Below, one piece after another: positions 7,732 through 15,394 of a stretch of 30,956 nucleotides of DNA. The translations under genes and the position numbers were made by a program. This stretch comes from a virus: positions 1-30,956 of the IMG/VR virus record IMGVR_UViG_3300024259_002324, one strand, 5' to 3'. Each line of letters begins with the position of its first letter. Within the stretch, counting starts at the first letter, position 1. Below the pieces are notes generated by a model that did no database searches, was not told the DNA's origin, and saw only the letters and a program-made list of their open reading frames with translations.

Positions 7732-8508
7732 ATGAAAAAGAAAATTTATAGTTTTATAGATAACCCTGACAAATATGTTCCACTAATCGCTAAAGAGATT
7801 GTAGAGACATTTGATGAGGAGGCTAATGGTGAGAACGTAGAATATAGTTACACTATTGACGGAAATACTAAAGAGGTAAAAGGAAAAGATGCTAATACAT
7901 ATTTCGTGTTTGATACCGCTGGAGAAACATGTATTGATGATTTTAAGAAGCTCTTGTTTGATGAAGATCTAGCAGATATAGAAGAAAAAAGTCCAGAAGA
8001 AGAGGAGTTGATGGAAGATGTGAGAGGGTTTCTTTTTAAAGTTTGTAAAAAAATAACTAGTGACTATAAGGGTGATCTTCAAAATACTGTTCGTAGAGTA
8101 GTTTTAGGAGGTAGGTATAGCGAAGAACAAGTCCCTCTTGAAGATATCGAGATGATATCTATCGATGTTGCTGATTATTCATCTGTCCCAGAATCTTTTA
8201 AATATATTTTAAGAATAGGCAAAGCTCCAGGAACAGAAATAGAAACAGATGAAATTATAAAGTTCGTTCAGGACAGACAAGAAATAACAGGAATGGATAT
8301 TGATAGTATTTTCTCTATTGAAAAACAAGCAGGTAATCCCTTATTCGAAGATGTTCTAGTTATCGAAACAACAAGAAAATTTTTAAATGAAATATCAATT
8401 TATTTCTTTGTAGATTATACGATAAACATAACAGAGGAAGACGAAGAGAGTAGAAATAAGTTGAAAAGTGAAAGTGAAAAAGATAAAGTAGTGGAGACTG
8501 AAGGCTAA
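7732..8508 (+). CDS. Unknown acidic protein
   Basis: A 258-residue protein with ATG preceded by AGGAAGAG at a suitable distance. No family is recognised. It is acidic throughout, with a charged stretch near residues 80-100 and a hydrophobic strand pair near the end (ISIYFFVDYTINITEED). The C-terminal LKSESEKDK is encoded by a promoter-like sequence (8461-8489) facing the tRNA genes. The 121 bp upstream separate it from the divergent nucleotidyltransferase; no strong promoter is visible there. Confidence 0.8.
   Translation: MKKKIYSFIDNPDKYVPLIAKEIVETFDEEANGENVEYSYTIDGNTKEVKGKDANTYFVFDTAGETCIDDFKKLLFDEDLADIEEKSPEEEELMEDVRGFLFKVCKKITSDYKGDLQNTVRRVVLGGRYSEEQVPLEDIEMISIDVADYSSVPESFKYILRIGKAPGTEIETDEIIKFVQDRQEITGMDIDSIFSIEKQAGNPLFEDVLVIETTRKFLNEISIYFFVDYTINITEEDEESRNKLKSESEKDKVVETEG
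8461..8489 (+). promoter_or_regulatory. Candidate promoter for the tRNA cluster
   Basis: TTGAAA at 8461-8466, 17-bp spacer starting AGTGAAAGTG, TAAAGT at 8484-8489. The -10 is weak but the -35 and spacer nearly match the candidate at 5985. It lies in the last codons of the upstream gene and would transcribe 8500-8870. Confidence 0.45.
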
Positions 8509-8641
8509 GATACGATCCATAAATTGCTATGCTATGTTAGTTAGCGGCTTCGGAGCTTAAAATCCTTAACGAGTGGATATCGGGACCATTCGAGCTAAGC
8601 ATATAGGGTGGAGAATCGGGACTCCCTACTTCAGTCGTAAG
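8509..8641 (+). other. Noncoding leader of the tRNA cluster
   Basis: This stretch has no credible gene. It is clearly more GC-rich than its surroundings and includes a GGAG/CTCC pair near 8620. I tried to fold it as a further tRNA on both strands and could not place a T-arm. It may be processed precursor RNA, a degenerate tRNA, or an unrecognised small RNA. Confidence 0.35.
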
Positions 8642-8717
8642 GCCCTAGTAGCTCAATGGATTTTAGAGCATCCGACACCGAATCGGAAGGATGTGGGTTC
8701 AATTCCCATCTGGGGTA
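8642..8717 (+). tRNA. tRNA-Arg(CCG), atypical A33
   Basis: A full cloverleaf can be drawn. The acceptor GCCCTAG pairs with CTGGGGT (two G-U pairs), discriminator A. D-stem GCTC/GAGC has GG in the loop; anticodon stem TCCGA/TCGGA is perfect; T-arm GTGGG-TTCAATT-CCCAT. The anticodon loop is CACCGAA, giving CCG at 34-36 but A instead of the near-universal T at position 33. CCA is not encoded. The odd loop may mean it is degenerate or has altered nuclease sensitivity. Confidence 0.8.
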
Positions 8718-8720
8718 ATA

Positions 8721-8793
8721 GCTTCGGTAGCTTAGAGGTTAAAGCGATTGATTCCGAATCAAAAGATCAGGGGTTCGATCCCCCTCCGAAGCA
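8721..8793 (+). tRNA. tRNA-Arg(CCG)
   Basis: Acceptor GCTTCGG pairs perfectly with CCGAAGC, discriminator A. D-stem GCTT/AAGC. Anticodon stem ATTGA/TCAAA has four pairs and one A-A mismatch at the outer position. The loop TTCCGAA gives anticodon CCG with normal T33. T-arm AGGGG-TTCGATC-CCCCT. No encoded CCA. It lies three bases after the first tRNA and would read CGG codons. Confidence 0.85.
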
Positions 8794-8797
8794 CTAT

Positions 8798-8868
8798 GCA
8801 CCTATGGTATAAAGGAATTACGCGTGCTTCCCAAGCATAAAATTCGGGTTCGATTCCCGATAGGTGCT
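8798..8868 (+). tRNA. tRNA-Gly(CCC)
   Basis: Acceptor GCACCTA/TAGGTGC, discriminator T, as expected for bacterial tRNA-Gly. A three-pair D-stem GTA/TAC. Anticodon stem CGTGC/GCATA has four pairs including one G-U, and loop TTCCCAA gives CCC. T-arm TCGGG-TTCGATT-CCCGA. No encoded CCA. Last of the three clustered tRNAs. Confidence 0.85.
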
Positions 8869-8885
8869 TTCATTTCAGAAATCAC

Positions 8886-8913
8886 TTGACAAATAGAAAG
8901 AAAGTAGTATAAT
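8886..8913 (+). promoter_or_regulatory. Sigma70 promoter for the homing-endonuclease operon
   Basis: Perfect TTGACA (8886-8891), 16-bp spacer, perfect TATAAT (8908-8913), preceded by ATCAC as in the promoter at 27343. It would give a leader of about 90 nt before the endonuclease ATG. This is the one proposed promoter without the AGYGA spacer motif. Confidence 0.8.
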
Positions 8914-8917
8914 CATT

Positions 8918-8947
8918 ACCGACACATTTTTTTTCATAACCGACACA
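8918..8947 (+). repeat. Direct repeat ACCGACACA, 21 bp apart
   Basis: ACCGACACA occurs at 8918-8926 and again at 8939-8947, two helical turns apart, just after the promoter -10 box. The spacing would suit a dimeric regulator binding one face of the DNA. No known operator is recognised. Confidence 0.5.
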
Positions 8948-9012
8948 AAAATAAAGGATTTTTATTCTTCATGTAGAATATTAATATATCTACAATTAAA
9001 TTGGAGAATAAA

Positions 9013-9951
9013 ATGAGTAAGGAATGGACAAAAGAAGAGAAAAAAATATTAAAAAAGTATTACAAGAAAAAAGATAAAAAAGAATTAATGGAGTTATTGC
9101 CTAATCGTTCATGGGCGGCAATTAATCAATATTCTCAAAAACTAAATATAAAAAGAAGTTACGATACAGTTAGAACAACTAATGTGAAAAAATTAATAGA
9201 AGAAACCCCAGAAGCATATTACTGGATGGGGTTCTTAATGGCAGATGGCCATTTTACGGAAAAAAGAATAATAGTAGGACTTAGTATAAAGGATGTGGAT
9301 CATATTAAAAAATTCGCAAAATTTATATCTGCTGATTATTCAGAGGGTAATAAAAAATGTTGTGGTAAATACTATGGTAGCTGCTCTGTGTCAGCAGCAA
9401 ACTCTGATATAGTTCCTTTGTTAAGAGAAAAATTTAAAATACATAGCAATAAAACACATAACCCTTGTGATATAACATGGATTAAAAATAATGGTCTTCT
9501 ATTAAGCCTTATAATAGGATTTATAGATGGAGATGGGAGTATTTCAAGACAAACAAATAGAACAGATACTTTTTTGAGAATTAAATGCCATTCTAGTTGG
9601 CTTTTTAATTTACAATTTATAAGTGATATTATATGTAAAGATTGCAATTTAAAACCGAACATAGCAGCAATAAATAGACAAGGATATGCAGCGGTTGCCT
9701 TTTCAAATTCAATAATTTTAAAATTTTTAAAGAAAAAAGGCAAAGATCTAAAATTGCCTGTTTTAAAAAGAAAATGGGATAGAGTTAATGAAAATTTTAT
9801 AAGCAAATTTGAAGAATATAGTTATATATTAAAAGAGGTTAAAAACTTAATAAAGGAAGGTCTTAAGAATTACGATATAGCTGATATAGTTGATAGATCT
9901 CCTGCTAGTATTTATCAAATGGTAAAAAAACATAATCTTAGGAAAATATAA
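9013..9951 (+). CDS. LAGLIDADG homing endonuclease with SANT-like and HTH ends
   Basis: A 312-residue free-standing homing endonuclease. The start ATG at 9013 has GGAG seven bases upstream; an in-frame TTG at 9001 lies inside that SD. The N-terminus (WTKEEKKILKKYY...RSWAAINQYSQKLNI) resembles a SANT/Myb DNA-binding helix set. Two LAGLIDADG helices follow: WMGFLMADGHFTE near residue 75 and LIIGFIDGDGSIS near 165, each with its catalytic Asp. The C-terminus (GLKNYDIADIVDRSPASIYQMV) looks like a helix-turn-helix. It is a clear paralog of the minus-strand gene at 19499-20317. It cuts a long DNA site and spreads by homing; the target cannot be seen here. Confidence 0.92.
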   Translation: MSKEWTKEEKKILKKYYKKKDKKELMELLPNRSWAAINQYSQKLNIKRSYDTVRTTNVKKLIEETPEAYYWMGFLMADGHFTEKRIIVGLSIKDVDHIKKFAKFISADYSEGNKKCCGKYYGSCSVSAANSDIVPLLREKFKIHSNKTHNPCDITWIKNNGLLLSLIIGFIDGDGSISRQTNRTDTFLRIKCHSSWLFNLQFISDIICKDCNLKPNIAAINRQGYAAVAFSNSIILKFLKKKGKDLKLPVLKRKWDRVNENFISKFEEYSYILKEVKNLIKEGLKNYDIADIVDRSPASIYQMVKKHNLRKI

Positions 9952-10533
9952 ATGAGTAATGAAGTATCAAAAGTATATCTGCTGACGGACACGCATTTTT
10001 TTCATGATAAGATGCAAAAGTTTTGCGATAGACCTGCTGACTTTGGCGAGAAGATAATAAAACAGTGGAGAGTAACAGTTCAACCCCAAGACCTAGTTTA
10101 TCACTTAGGAGACGTTACATGGGGCAACAGGGAGCAACTACAACAGATAATGAGTAGCTTGCCTGGGACTAAGATCCTAGTGAGAGGAAACCACGATAGA
10201 AATCACTCTAACAACTGGTTTATGCAAGTTGGCTTTGCAGCAGTTGTAGAGAAGGTTCAGGTTAGTGGTGTAATCTTATCTCATTTCCCTACTGAGCTGA
10301 CTCAGGAAGAAATTGACTATGGAATAATAAATATTCACGGTCATTTTCATAATAATGATCCTAAGAAATGGGAGCAAAAATTTAAGAAAAGAATCACTTC
10401 TAGTCATTTTTTGATGATTTTAGAGAATATAGAATATCGCCCTGTAGACCTCCAAAAGGCACGTAAGGGAAAATTTGTATATAATTCTAAAAAACTTCTT
10501 GAAAGTGAAAGTGAATATGTTAAAAAGTGGTAG
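9952..10533 (+). CDS. Calcineurin-like metallophosphoesterase
   Basis: A 193-residue protein with the metal-binding motifs of this superfamily in order: LTDTHFFH near residue 11, LGDVTWG near 52, VRGNHDRNH near 78, LSHFP near 110 and HGHFHNN near 130. Such phage enzymes hydrolyse phosphodiesters or nucleotides; the substrate is not evident. The ATG follows the stop of the homing endonuclease without a gap, so the two are cotranscribed; AGGA lies in the last codons of the upstream gene. Both genes start ATGAGTAA-GAA, which might reflect insertion of the endonuclease directly at this start. The C-terminal LLESESEY is encoded by a promoter-like motif. Confidence 0.9.
   Translation: MSNEVSKVYLLTDTHFFHDKMQKFCDRPADFGEKIIKQWRVTVQPQDLVYHLGDVTWGNREQLQQIMSSLPGTKILVRGNHDRNHSNNWFMQVGFAAVVEKVQVSGVILSHFPTELTQEEIDYGIINIHGHFHNNDPKKWEQKFKKRITSSHFLMILENIEYRPVDLQKARKGKFVYNSKKLLESESEYVKKW
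10499..10526 (+). promoter_or_regulatory. Weak promoter-like sequence
   Basis: TTGAAA at 10499-10504 followed by GTGAAAGTG and, after a 16-bp spacer, TAAAAA at 10521-10526. The -35 and spacer match the other promoters in the window but the -10 is poor. It would serve the 10579 gene and tRNA-Gln. Confidence 0.3.
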
Positions 10534-10578
10534 TTGAAGTAACTTATGGAAATTTGATTTTAATAATGAGGTAGAGCA

Positions 10579-10857
10579 ATGAGTAAAGTGGTAAAAACTA
10601 AAGCTAAGCGTAAAGATGGTATCAGCATCATTAAAAAGAATGTTGGTAAGTTTCAGAGTATTGTTGATGGTCTTGATAAGGGTATTAACCTTTGTGATAG
10701 CGAAATATCAACAAATTCAAAATCTATAATAGCACCTAACAATAGAAATGAAGAAATTGGCAAGTCAATGGAACAGGCCGTAGCATTTCAAGGCAATTTG
10801 AGATCTATGCTTGCTGTGCCTCAAAAAGATGCTGTAGAAGAAAAAAAAGAGGATTAA
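10579..10857 (+). CDS. Small unknown protein
   Basis: A 92-residue protein with GAGG eight bases before the ATG. The N-terminus is very basic (SKVVKTKAKRKDG), the middle is polar, and the C-terminus is acidic and Lys-rich (AVEEKKED). No Cys, membrane segment or known motif is visible. The basic end could bind nucleic acid. It sits between the metallophosphoesterase and tRNA-Gln and has no recognised family. Confidence 0.7.
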   Translation: MSKVVKTKAKRKDGISIIKKNVGKFQSIVDGLDKGINLCDSEISTNSKSIIAPNNRNEEIGKSMEQAVAFQGNLRSMLAVPQKDAVEEKKED

Positions 10858-10885
10858 TCGTATAATCCTGTAAAATTAATGTGAT

Positions 10886-10956
10886 TGCCCTTTAGTATAA
10901 TGGGAGTACGGCTGGTTCTGAGCCAGTTAGTCATGGTTCGAATCCATGAAGGGCAG
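10886..10956 (+). tRNA. tRNA-Gln(CTG)
   Basis: Acceptor TGCCCTT pairs with AAGGGCA, with the U1-A72 pair and discriminator G that are typical of bacterial tRNA-Gln. D-stem GTAT/GTAC (one G-U pair), anticodon stem GCTGG/CCAGT, loop TTCTGAG giving CTG, and T-arm CATGG-TTCGAAT-CCATG. No encoded CCA. It reads CAG codons. A run of five T follows directly. Confidence 0.92.
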
Positions 10957-10976
10957 TTTTTATTCTTGGGAAAGAA

Positions 10977-11132
10977 ATGAACAGTAACACAAATAATTTG
11001 GAGCCTGAACCGTCAGACAAACCATTGTCGTACGGACTTTTTAAAAACAGGAGTAGTTGTGGTTATTTCGAGAGAAATATCTGTAGATATAATGAAGTAT
11101 CTACAGAACAAAAAAGGACTATCTATAGCTGA
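10977..11132 (+). CDS. Possible small ORF overlapping the HTH gene
   Basis: A 51-residue open frame (MNSNTNNLEPEPSDKPLSYG...) preceded by a weak GGGA. Its last part overlaps the HTH gene in another frame and is unlikely to be meaningful there. It could be a short leader peptide coupling translation to the HTH gene, or the original N-terminus of that gene separated by a frameshift. Evidence is thin. Confidence 0.25.
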   Translation: MNSNTNNLEPEPSDKPLSYGLFKNRSSCGYFERNICRYNEVSTEQKRTIYS

Positions 11133-11364
11133 TATCGCTAAAGCTATGTCCACTTCTCCCGAATTTATTCAATTTGTTATCGAAGGAAAACTTCCACTTA
11201 CATCTGATCATGTTAATAATCTCACTCATAATATGAATATTAGATTTTGGCAGTTAGCTGATGATGCTATTCCTGATAATCATCTTCCTCCAAAAGTTTT
11301 AAAGAAGGTTAAAATATGCAAAGAGATATCAGAACATATCGAAAAGTCTAAAAATAAATTTTAA
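11059..11364 (+). CDS. HTH (XRE-like) DNA-binding protein
   Basis: A 101-residue protein. GTG start with AGGAG five bases upstream. Residues 10-55 (MKYLQNKKGLSIADIAKAMSTSPEFIQFVIEGKLPLTSDHVNNLTHNMNI) have the helix pattern of an XRE/Cro HTH: L-IADIAKAM as first helix, STSPEFIQFVIEGK as recognition helix. The C-terminus is helical and basic. It is the best candidate for a transcription regulator in the window, next to the promoter at 11372. Its operator is unknown, and no other copy of the gene is seen. Confidence 0.75.
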   Translation: MVISREISVDIMKYLQNKKGLSIADIAKAMSTSPEFIQFVIEGKLPLTSDHVNNLTHNMNIRFWQLADDAIPDNHLPPKVLKKVKICKEISEHIEKSKNKF

Positions 11365-11371
11365 AAATGAC

Positions 11372-11400
11372 TTGAAAGTGATTGTGTTTTGTGTTATAAT
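11372..11400 (+). promoter_or_regulatory. Sigma70 promoter for the Nudix/ligase operon
   Basis: TTGAAA (11372-11377), 17-bp spacer starting GTGATTGTG, perfect TATAAT (11395-11400). It gives a leader of about 47 nt containing AATAATGATATAAATAA, which recurs exactly after the promoter at 22465. It can drive 11454 through 16114, where genes overlap or are closely spaced. Confidence 0.8.
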
Positions 11401-11413
11401 CCCTGTAATAATA

Positions 11414-11430
11414 AATAATGATATAAATAA
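11414..11430 (+). repeat. 17-nt leader element, copy 1
   Basis: AATAATGATATAAATAA lies 14 nt after the -10 box. An identical copy is at 22509-22525, 16 nt after another -10 box. It is A/T only except one G, so chance is not excluded, but the matching position suggests a shared 5' UTR element. Confidence 0.45.
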
Positions 11431-11453
11431 CGATAAAATAAGGATTTATAACA

Positions 11454-12128
11454 ATGATGAAGCATAAGTATTTTGGATGTGAGTGTTTTTGTTTAAATCA
11501 CATTGCTGGGTTTGGCTATTTTTTGCCTGAAAAGGGTGAAGAAATTGACGAAGAATATAATGATATTTATCTCACAGTTAAAACAGATTATCTTTATCAT
11601 AATATCATTCCTCCTCTTAACCCTATGGATCTAGGTTATTATTTTCGTTTTCATGTCTTAAAAAGAGTCCCTATTGCTTTAGGATATATCTTTCAAAAAA
11701 ACTATACTAGAAAAAATGGTATAATGAATTGCTTTGATTTTAGAATCGAAGATCTCTCCGAAATAAAAGAATTTCTATCAAATCTTTCAAGTGAGGAAAA
11801 GGTAGATAAATTAGGTGTCCTTTCCAAGATTGTTACAGGTAAAGAAATAGATATAATGAAATTTTGCCATACTATTGATAATGGAAAATGGTTGATTAGA
11901 TTTAATATTACTCAGTGGGATAAAGATACTCAATATGAGTTTGGATGGGATCTTCAATTTCGTCCAAGAAATATATTAGGAAGAATTAATTATGCTCTAA
12001 AATATCTTTTTGGAAAAGTTGATGATGAGCAAAATTTCGAAATAAACAAAAACGATGCTGAGCATCTTAATGGCTTAATAGCAGTTGTAGAAAAGGTAAA
12101 TAATGAAAGAACTGAATCTGAAAATTAA
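11454..12128 (+). CDS. Conserved phage-type protein of unknown function
   Basis: A 224-residue protein starting MMKHKYFGCECFCLNH. The opening CxCxC with following His may bind a metal. The C-terminal part, RINYALKYLFGK followed by a short D/E-rich strand segment and a final helix, resembles a family of uncharacterised phage proteins I recall with a CxC start and an ALKY-FG helix; I cannot verify this. Either of two adjacent ATGs (11454, 11457) may be used; AAGGA lies about ten bases before. Its end overlaps the Nudix gene by 26 nt. Confidence 0.78.
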   Translation: MMKHKYFGCECFCLNHIAGFGYFLPEKGEEIDEEYNDIYLTVKTDYLYHNIIPPLNPMDLGYYFRFHVLKRVPIALGYIFQKNYTRKNGIMNCFDFRIEDLSEIKEFLSNLSSEEKVDKLGVLSKIVTGKEIDIMKFCHTIDNGKWLIRFNITQWDKDTQYEFGWDLQFRPRNILGRINYALKYLFGKVDDEQNFEINKNDAEHLNGLIAVVEKVNNERTESEN

Positions 12129-12705
12129 GAGTTGTGATGACTGCCTATACTCAAAAATTAAGGATAAAGATATGTCTTGGGAGAGTATCCATTGTGGAGG
12201 GCATGGTGGTAAAAAAATTCGCTCAGTACACGATGGTTCGAATAAAGTTGCTTTTCCCAAATGGTGCCCTCTTAAAGATATGAGAGAGCAAGGTGTTAAA
12301 GTAGGTGTTTCTGTTTTTATCTTTAACAAATTTAATGAAATACTTATAGGTCATAGAATTCCTGATGATCTATGGGGATTACCTGGAGGCGGAATGATAG
12401 CAGGAGAAACTCCAAAAAGAACTGCTATAAGAGAGACATTTGAAGAAACGTCACTAAATATCGCTGAAGAATGGTTAGAATTTGCGACTTTTACTAATGA
12501 TATATTTTTAGAAGAAAAAAATGAGCATTGGATAACTCTCTATTTTATCTCTCGACAATACTTGGGAGTTCCTAATATAGTAGAGCCTGACAAATGTTCA
12601 GTATGGCAGTGGTGTAGTTTAGATAAGCTTCCTTCTAATCTATTCTGTGAATGGGGTAAATTTATTCCAGAGTTGAAGAGTATGGTAACAAAAACCAGTC
12701 TCTGA
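12103..12705 (+). CDS. Nudix hydrolase with N-terminal Cys cluster
   Basis: A 200-residue protein. The Nudix box runs from G96 to L118 (GX5EX7RE-X-X-EE), with E102, R110, E111, E114 and E115 present; the usual Gly near the end of the box is Ser117. These residues bind the divalent metals used to hydrolyse nucleoside diphosphate-linked substrates such as NUDP-sugars, NADH or capped RNA. An N-terminal extension has C11, C14, C31 and C55, spaced as a possible zinc site, which is not part of the minimal domain. It overlaps the upstream gene by 26 nt. The substrate cannot be predicted. Confidence 0.9.
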   Translation: MKELNLKIKSCDDCLYSKIKDKDMSWESIHCGGHGGKKIRSVHDGSNKVAFPKWCPLKDMREQGVKVGVSVFIFNKFNEILIGHRIPDDLWGLPGGGMIAGETPKRTAIRETFEETSLNIAEEWLEFATFTNDIFLEEKNEHWITLYFISRQYLGVPNIVEPDKCSVWQWCSLDKLPSNLFCEWGKFIPELKSMVTKTSL

Positions 12706-12765
12706 GTTTTTCAAAATGGTATAGTAGAAGAATGATAAAAATAATACTTAAATAAGGTAAAAATA

Positions 12766-14832
12766 ATGATTAAAGAACCTAAATCAAGAATTAAGAGGTT
12801 AGAAAAGACACTTATTGCTCTTGATACCGCTTTTCATGTATCAGGTGATGATTGTATTGATCCGTTTACAGATGAAGTTGTCCTCGACAATGAATACGAT
12901 GCCCTAAAAGCGGAACTTATGACTCTTTGCCCTGAATCAAAGATATTTACCGAAGTTACTGCTGCTAAAGAGATTAAGGGAACAAAAATCGTTCATGATC
13001 CTCCTATGACTTCTATTGGAAAATGCAATGGAACTGAAAAGGAAAAAGATACTATTCTTCACAAGTTTTTTGAAGACTGTCTCAAGATAGATAATATCTC
13101 GCCTTCAGGTATAAGAAAATCATTGCCCATTTGGTTAAAAAACTTTTTCACAATGTCTTTGAAACACGATGGTCTTGCTCTTTCATGTATATATAAAGAT
13201 GGAGAGTTAATAAGTGTAGGACTAAGAAGCAAAAGTGGTGTGGATGGGATCGATGTGACTGATAAAGCAAAATATATCGATGGTCTACCACAAACTCTAA
13301 AACGACCTGTAACTTGCATAGTTAGAGGAGAAGTTGAAACACCTGTATCTGATTTTAATAGAGTCAGCGCAGAATTAGGTGCTGATGCCAAAGCAAATCC
13401 AAGGGCGCATACTGCTGGAAGTATGAACCAAAAGACAGCAGAAAAAATGAAAAAGAGAGGGTTGAGATTCACAGCATACAATGTTGTCGGAGTTGACAAC
13501 CCACCATACAAAACAGAAATCGAAAGAGCAAAATGGACATCAAAGTTAGGCTTTCATTTTGTAAAAACAGTTCCTTTTACTTACGATATGCTAAAGACGT
13601 TTGAAGACAACCATCGTAGATTAGACTTTATGGTTGATGGTGTTGTGATCTCTATTAGTAATTTAGAGCTTCAAGCACAAATGGGGCATTCGGGAAATAA
13701 GCTTACAGGAAATCCTAAAGGTAAACTTGCTTTCAAATTCAAAGACGAAGTTAAGAATGCTGTTGTAAAAGATATTACATGGCAAACAGGTAGGACTGGG
13801 AATATCACTCCTGTTCTTATCTTTGATGGAATCCAATTGGAAGGTACAACGGTTGGTCGTTGCACTGCTCATAATCTTGGAATGATTAAGAGTAATAAAA
13901 TTGGAATTGGCACAGAGATTGAAATCATTAAGTCAGGAAAAATTATTCCTAAGATTCACAAAGTTGTTGATGCTAAGGGATCTGCTAATATTCCTGCGAA
14001 GTGTCCATCTTGCAAAGGTGATCTTGTAGAAGTAGATGGTTCTGATGGAGCATTGTCATTAGTTTGTAAAAGTGATGCTTGCCCTGCTCAAAATGTTAAG
14101 AACCTTAATCACTGGATGAAGATATTGGGAGTTAAGGGTATCGCAGGAAGCACTATCAACAAGTTGATCGATGCAGGTGTTGTTCAAAGGCCAGGGGATT
14201 TCTATCGTTTAACAGTAGATGGTTTGTTGAAAGTTGGTTTTACAAAAAGAACTGCTGTTCTTATTGTTGCAAGAGTATGGATGGTCAATGCTCCTGAAAA
14301 TATTAAAGATGATGATCTTATTATAGATGCTATTAAGGGTCATAAGGCATCTAAAATTACAATGCCGTTGGCTAAATTCTTTGCAGCATTCGGCATTGAG
14401 TCAGCAGGAAAAGAAGCAGGCAGAATTCTTGAGCAAAAAGTCGGAAATTGGGATAAAGTTAAAGCATTAGGACTCAGTGAGTTAGAAACCTTCGATGGTA
14501 TCGGACCTACTATGTCTACTGAAATCGTCAAATACTTCAATGATAACGAAAATATGATTATTGATGTTGAACGATATTTTAGATTAGAATCAAAAGTAGT
14601 AACAGGGAAATTTGGAGGAAAGAATTTTGTTCTTTCAGGTTCTGTAGATGGTGGAAAAGACTACTGGAGAAGCGAAATCGAAGCAAAAGGTGGAACTATT
14701 AAAAGTAGTGTTGGTAAGAAAACAGATTACCTTGTTGCAGGAGATGGTTCAGGTGCTAAAACAGATAAGGCAAACGAATTGAATATTCCTATTTTAACTG
14801 TTGATGAATTGGAAAAATTGCTTAATGAATAA
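12766..14832 (+). CDS. ligA: NAD-dependent DNA ligase
   Basis: A 688-residue, full-length LigA. It seals nicks in DNA using NAD as adenylate donor. Visible parts in order: Ia-like N-terminus with LDNEYDALKAEL; HDPPMTSIGK; nucleotidyl-transfer Lys in KHDG (133-136); VRGEVETP; NPRAHTAGSMNQ; DGVVI; LAFKFKDEV; the OB domain with WQTGRTGNITPV; a four-Cys zinc finger (CPSC...CKSDACPAQ); HhH repeats; and a C-terminal BRCT domain (GKNFVLSGSVDGGKDYWR...TDYLVAG). The active-site Lys context SLKHDG differs from the usual E-x-KxDG: the preceding Glu is replaced by Ser131. The start ATG has AAGG upstream. It is the largest gene of its operon and overlaps the next start by 8 nt. Confidence 0.97.
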   Translation: MIKEPKSRIKRLEKTLIALDTAFHVSGDDCIDPFTDEVVLDNEYDALKAELMTLCPESKIFTEVTAAKEIKGTKIVHDPPMTSIGKCNGTEKEKDTILHKFFEDCLKIDNISPSGIRKSLPIWLKNFFTMSLKHDGLALSCIYKDGELISVGLRSKSGVDGIDVTDKAKYIDGLPQTLKRPVTCIVRGEVETPVSDFNRVSAELGADAKANPRAHTAGSMNQKTAEKMKKRGLRFTAYNVVGVDNPPYKTEIERAKWTSKLGFHFVKTVPFTYDMLKTFEDNHRRLDFMVDGVVISISNLELQAQMGHSGNKLTGNPKGKLAFKFKDEVKNAVVKDITWQTGRTGNITPVLIFDGIQLEGTTVGRCTAHNLGMIKSNKIGIGTEIEIIKSGKIIPKIHKVVDAKGSANIPAKCPSCKGDLVEVDGSDGALSLVCKSDACPAQNVKNLNHWMKILGVKGIAGSTINKLIDAGVVQRPGDFYRLTVDGLLKVGFTKRTAVLIVARVWMVNAPENIKDDDLIIDAIKGHKASKITMPLAKFFAAFGIESAGKEAGRILEQKVGNWDKVKALGLSELETFDGIGPTMSTEIVKYFNDNENMIIDVERYFRLESKVVTGKFGGKNFVLSGSVDGGKDYWRSEIEAKGGTIKSSVGKKTDYLVAGDGSGAKTDKANELNIPILTVDELEKLLNE

Positions 14833-15394
14833 AAATGATAAAATAAAAATAATTAAACATGAAAATCCAGAACCATTAAAAGAATACGGAGATATATTAT
14901 ATCCATTTATAAGTTGGGACACGACATTGACAGCCGATGGTTGGTATACAAAATTTCCTGAAGATTTTTATGAGAATAAACCATATTACCCTTTAACAGC
15001 GGTTGGTCAAAATCCTTGGGAATCTCTTATTAGATTAGGAGTTAATTGTTTTGATTTTAAAGAATCAGTTCAATACGAATGTCCTTATAATAAGTATATC
15101 CATTTTTGGTCTATTCCAGTTGTAATTTTTACAGATGATGTGAAATTTTGGCTAGATAGGTATCAGGTAACTTCTCGTGAAAAATATCTTGATCAAGAGA
15201 GAATTAAAAAGTTCTCTCCTATAAAAGTAAAAAACAGTTTATCATTTACAAAAGTTCAAAGATCTCTTTTGGGTCCAGGGTATACTAGCGGCACAGCAGT
15301 AACGGATGGTAATGGATTTTTATATGATACTTTGTTAGCTTTAGATAATGGCGATTTTCTTGGAACTAAAGTTTGGATGTGGTTCAATAAATAA
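14825..15394 (+). CDS. Unknown protein
   Basis: A 189-residue protein; the ATG at 14825 overlaps the ligase stop by 8 nt and was preferred to an upstream in-frame ATG at 14801 deep inside ligA. No family is recognised. It is rich in aromatic residues, with patches such as DILYPFISWDTTLTADGWY, KYIHFWSIPVVIF and GTKVWMWFNK. No Cys pattern, signal peptide or membrane helix. Its stop overlaps the next ATG by one base. Translational coupling to ligA is likely. Confidence 0.75.
   Translation: MNKNDKIKIIKHENPEPLKEYGDILYPFISWDTTLTADGWYTKFPEDFYENKPYYPLTAVGQNPWESLIRLGVNCFDFKESVQYECPYNKYIHFWSIPVVIFTDDVKFWLDRYQVTSREKYLDQERIKKFSPIKVKNSLSFTKVQRSLLGPGYTSGTAVTDGNGFLYDTLLALDNGDFLGTKVWMWFNK

Noticed and set aside
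8509-8641. A fourth tRNA in the cluster
   Set aside because: A partial acceptor-like pairing (TATGCT/AGCATA) was found, but no T-arm or anticodon arm could be placed on either strand.
8573-8812. 79-codon open frame across the tRNA cluster
   Set aside because: It runs through two well-formed tRNA genes and their leader; the frame is open by chance and has no SD.
13059-13511. Long antisense ORF within ligA
   Set aside because: It lies wholly opposite the conserved ligase core and has no SD or recognisable motif.
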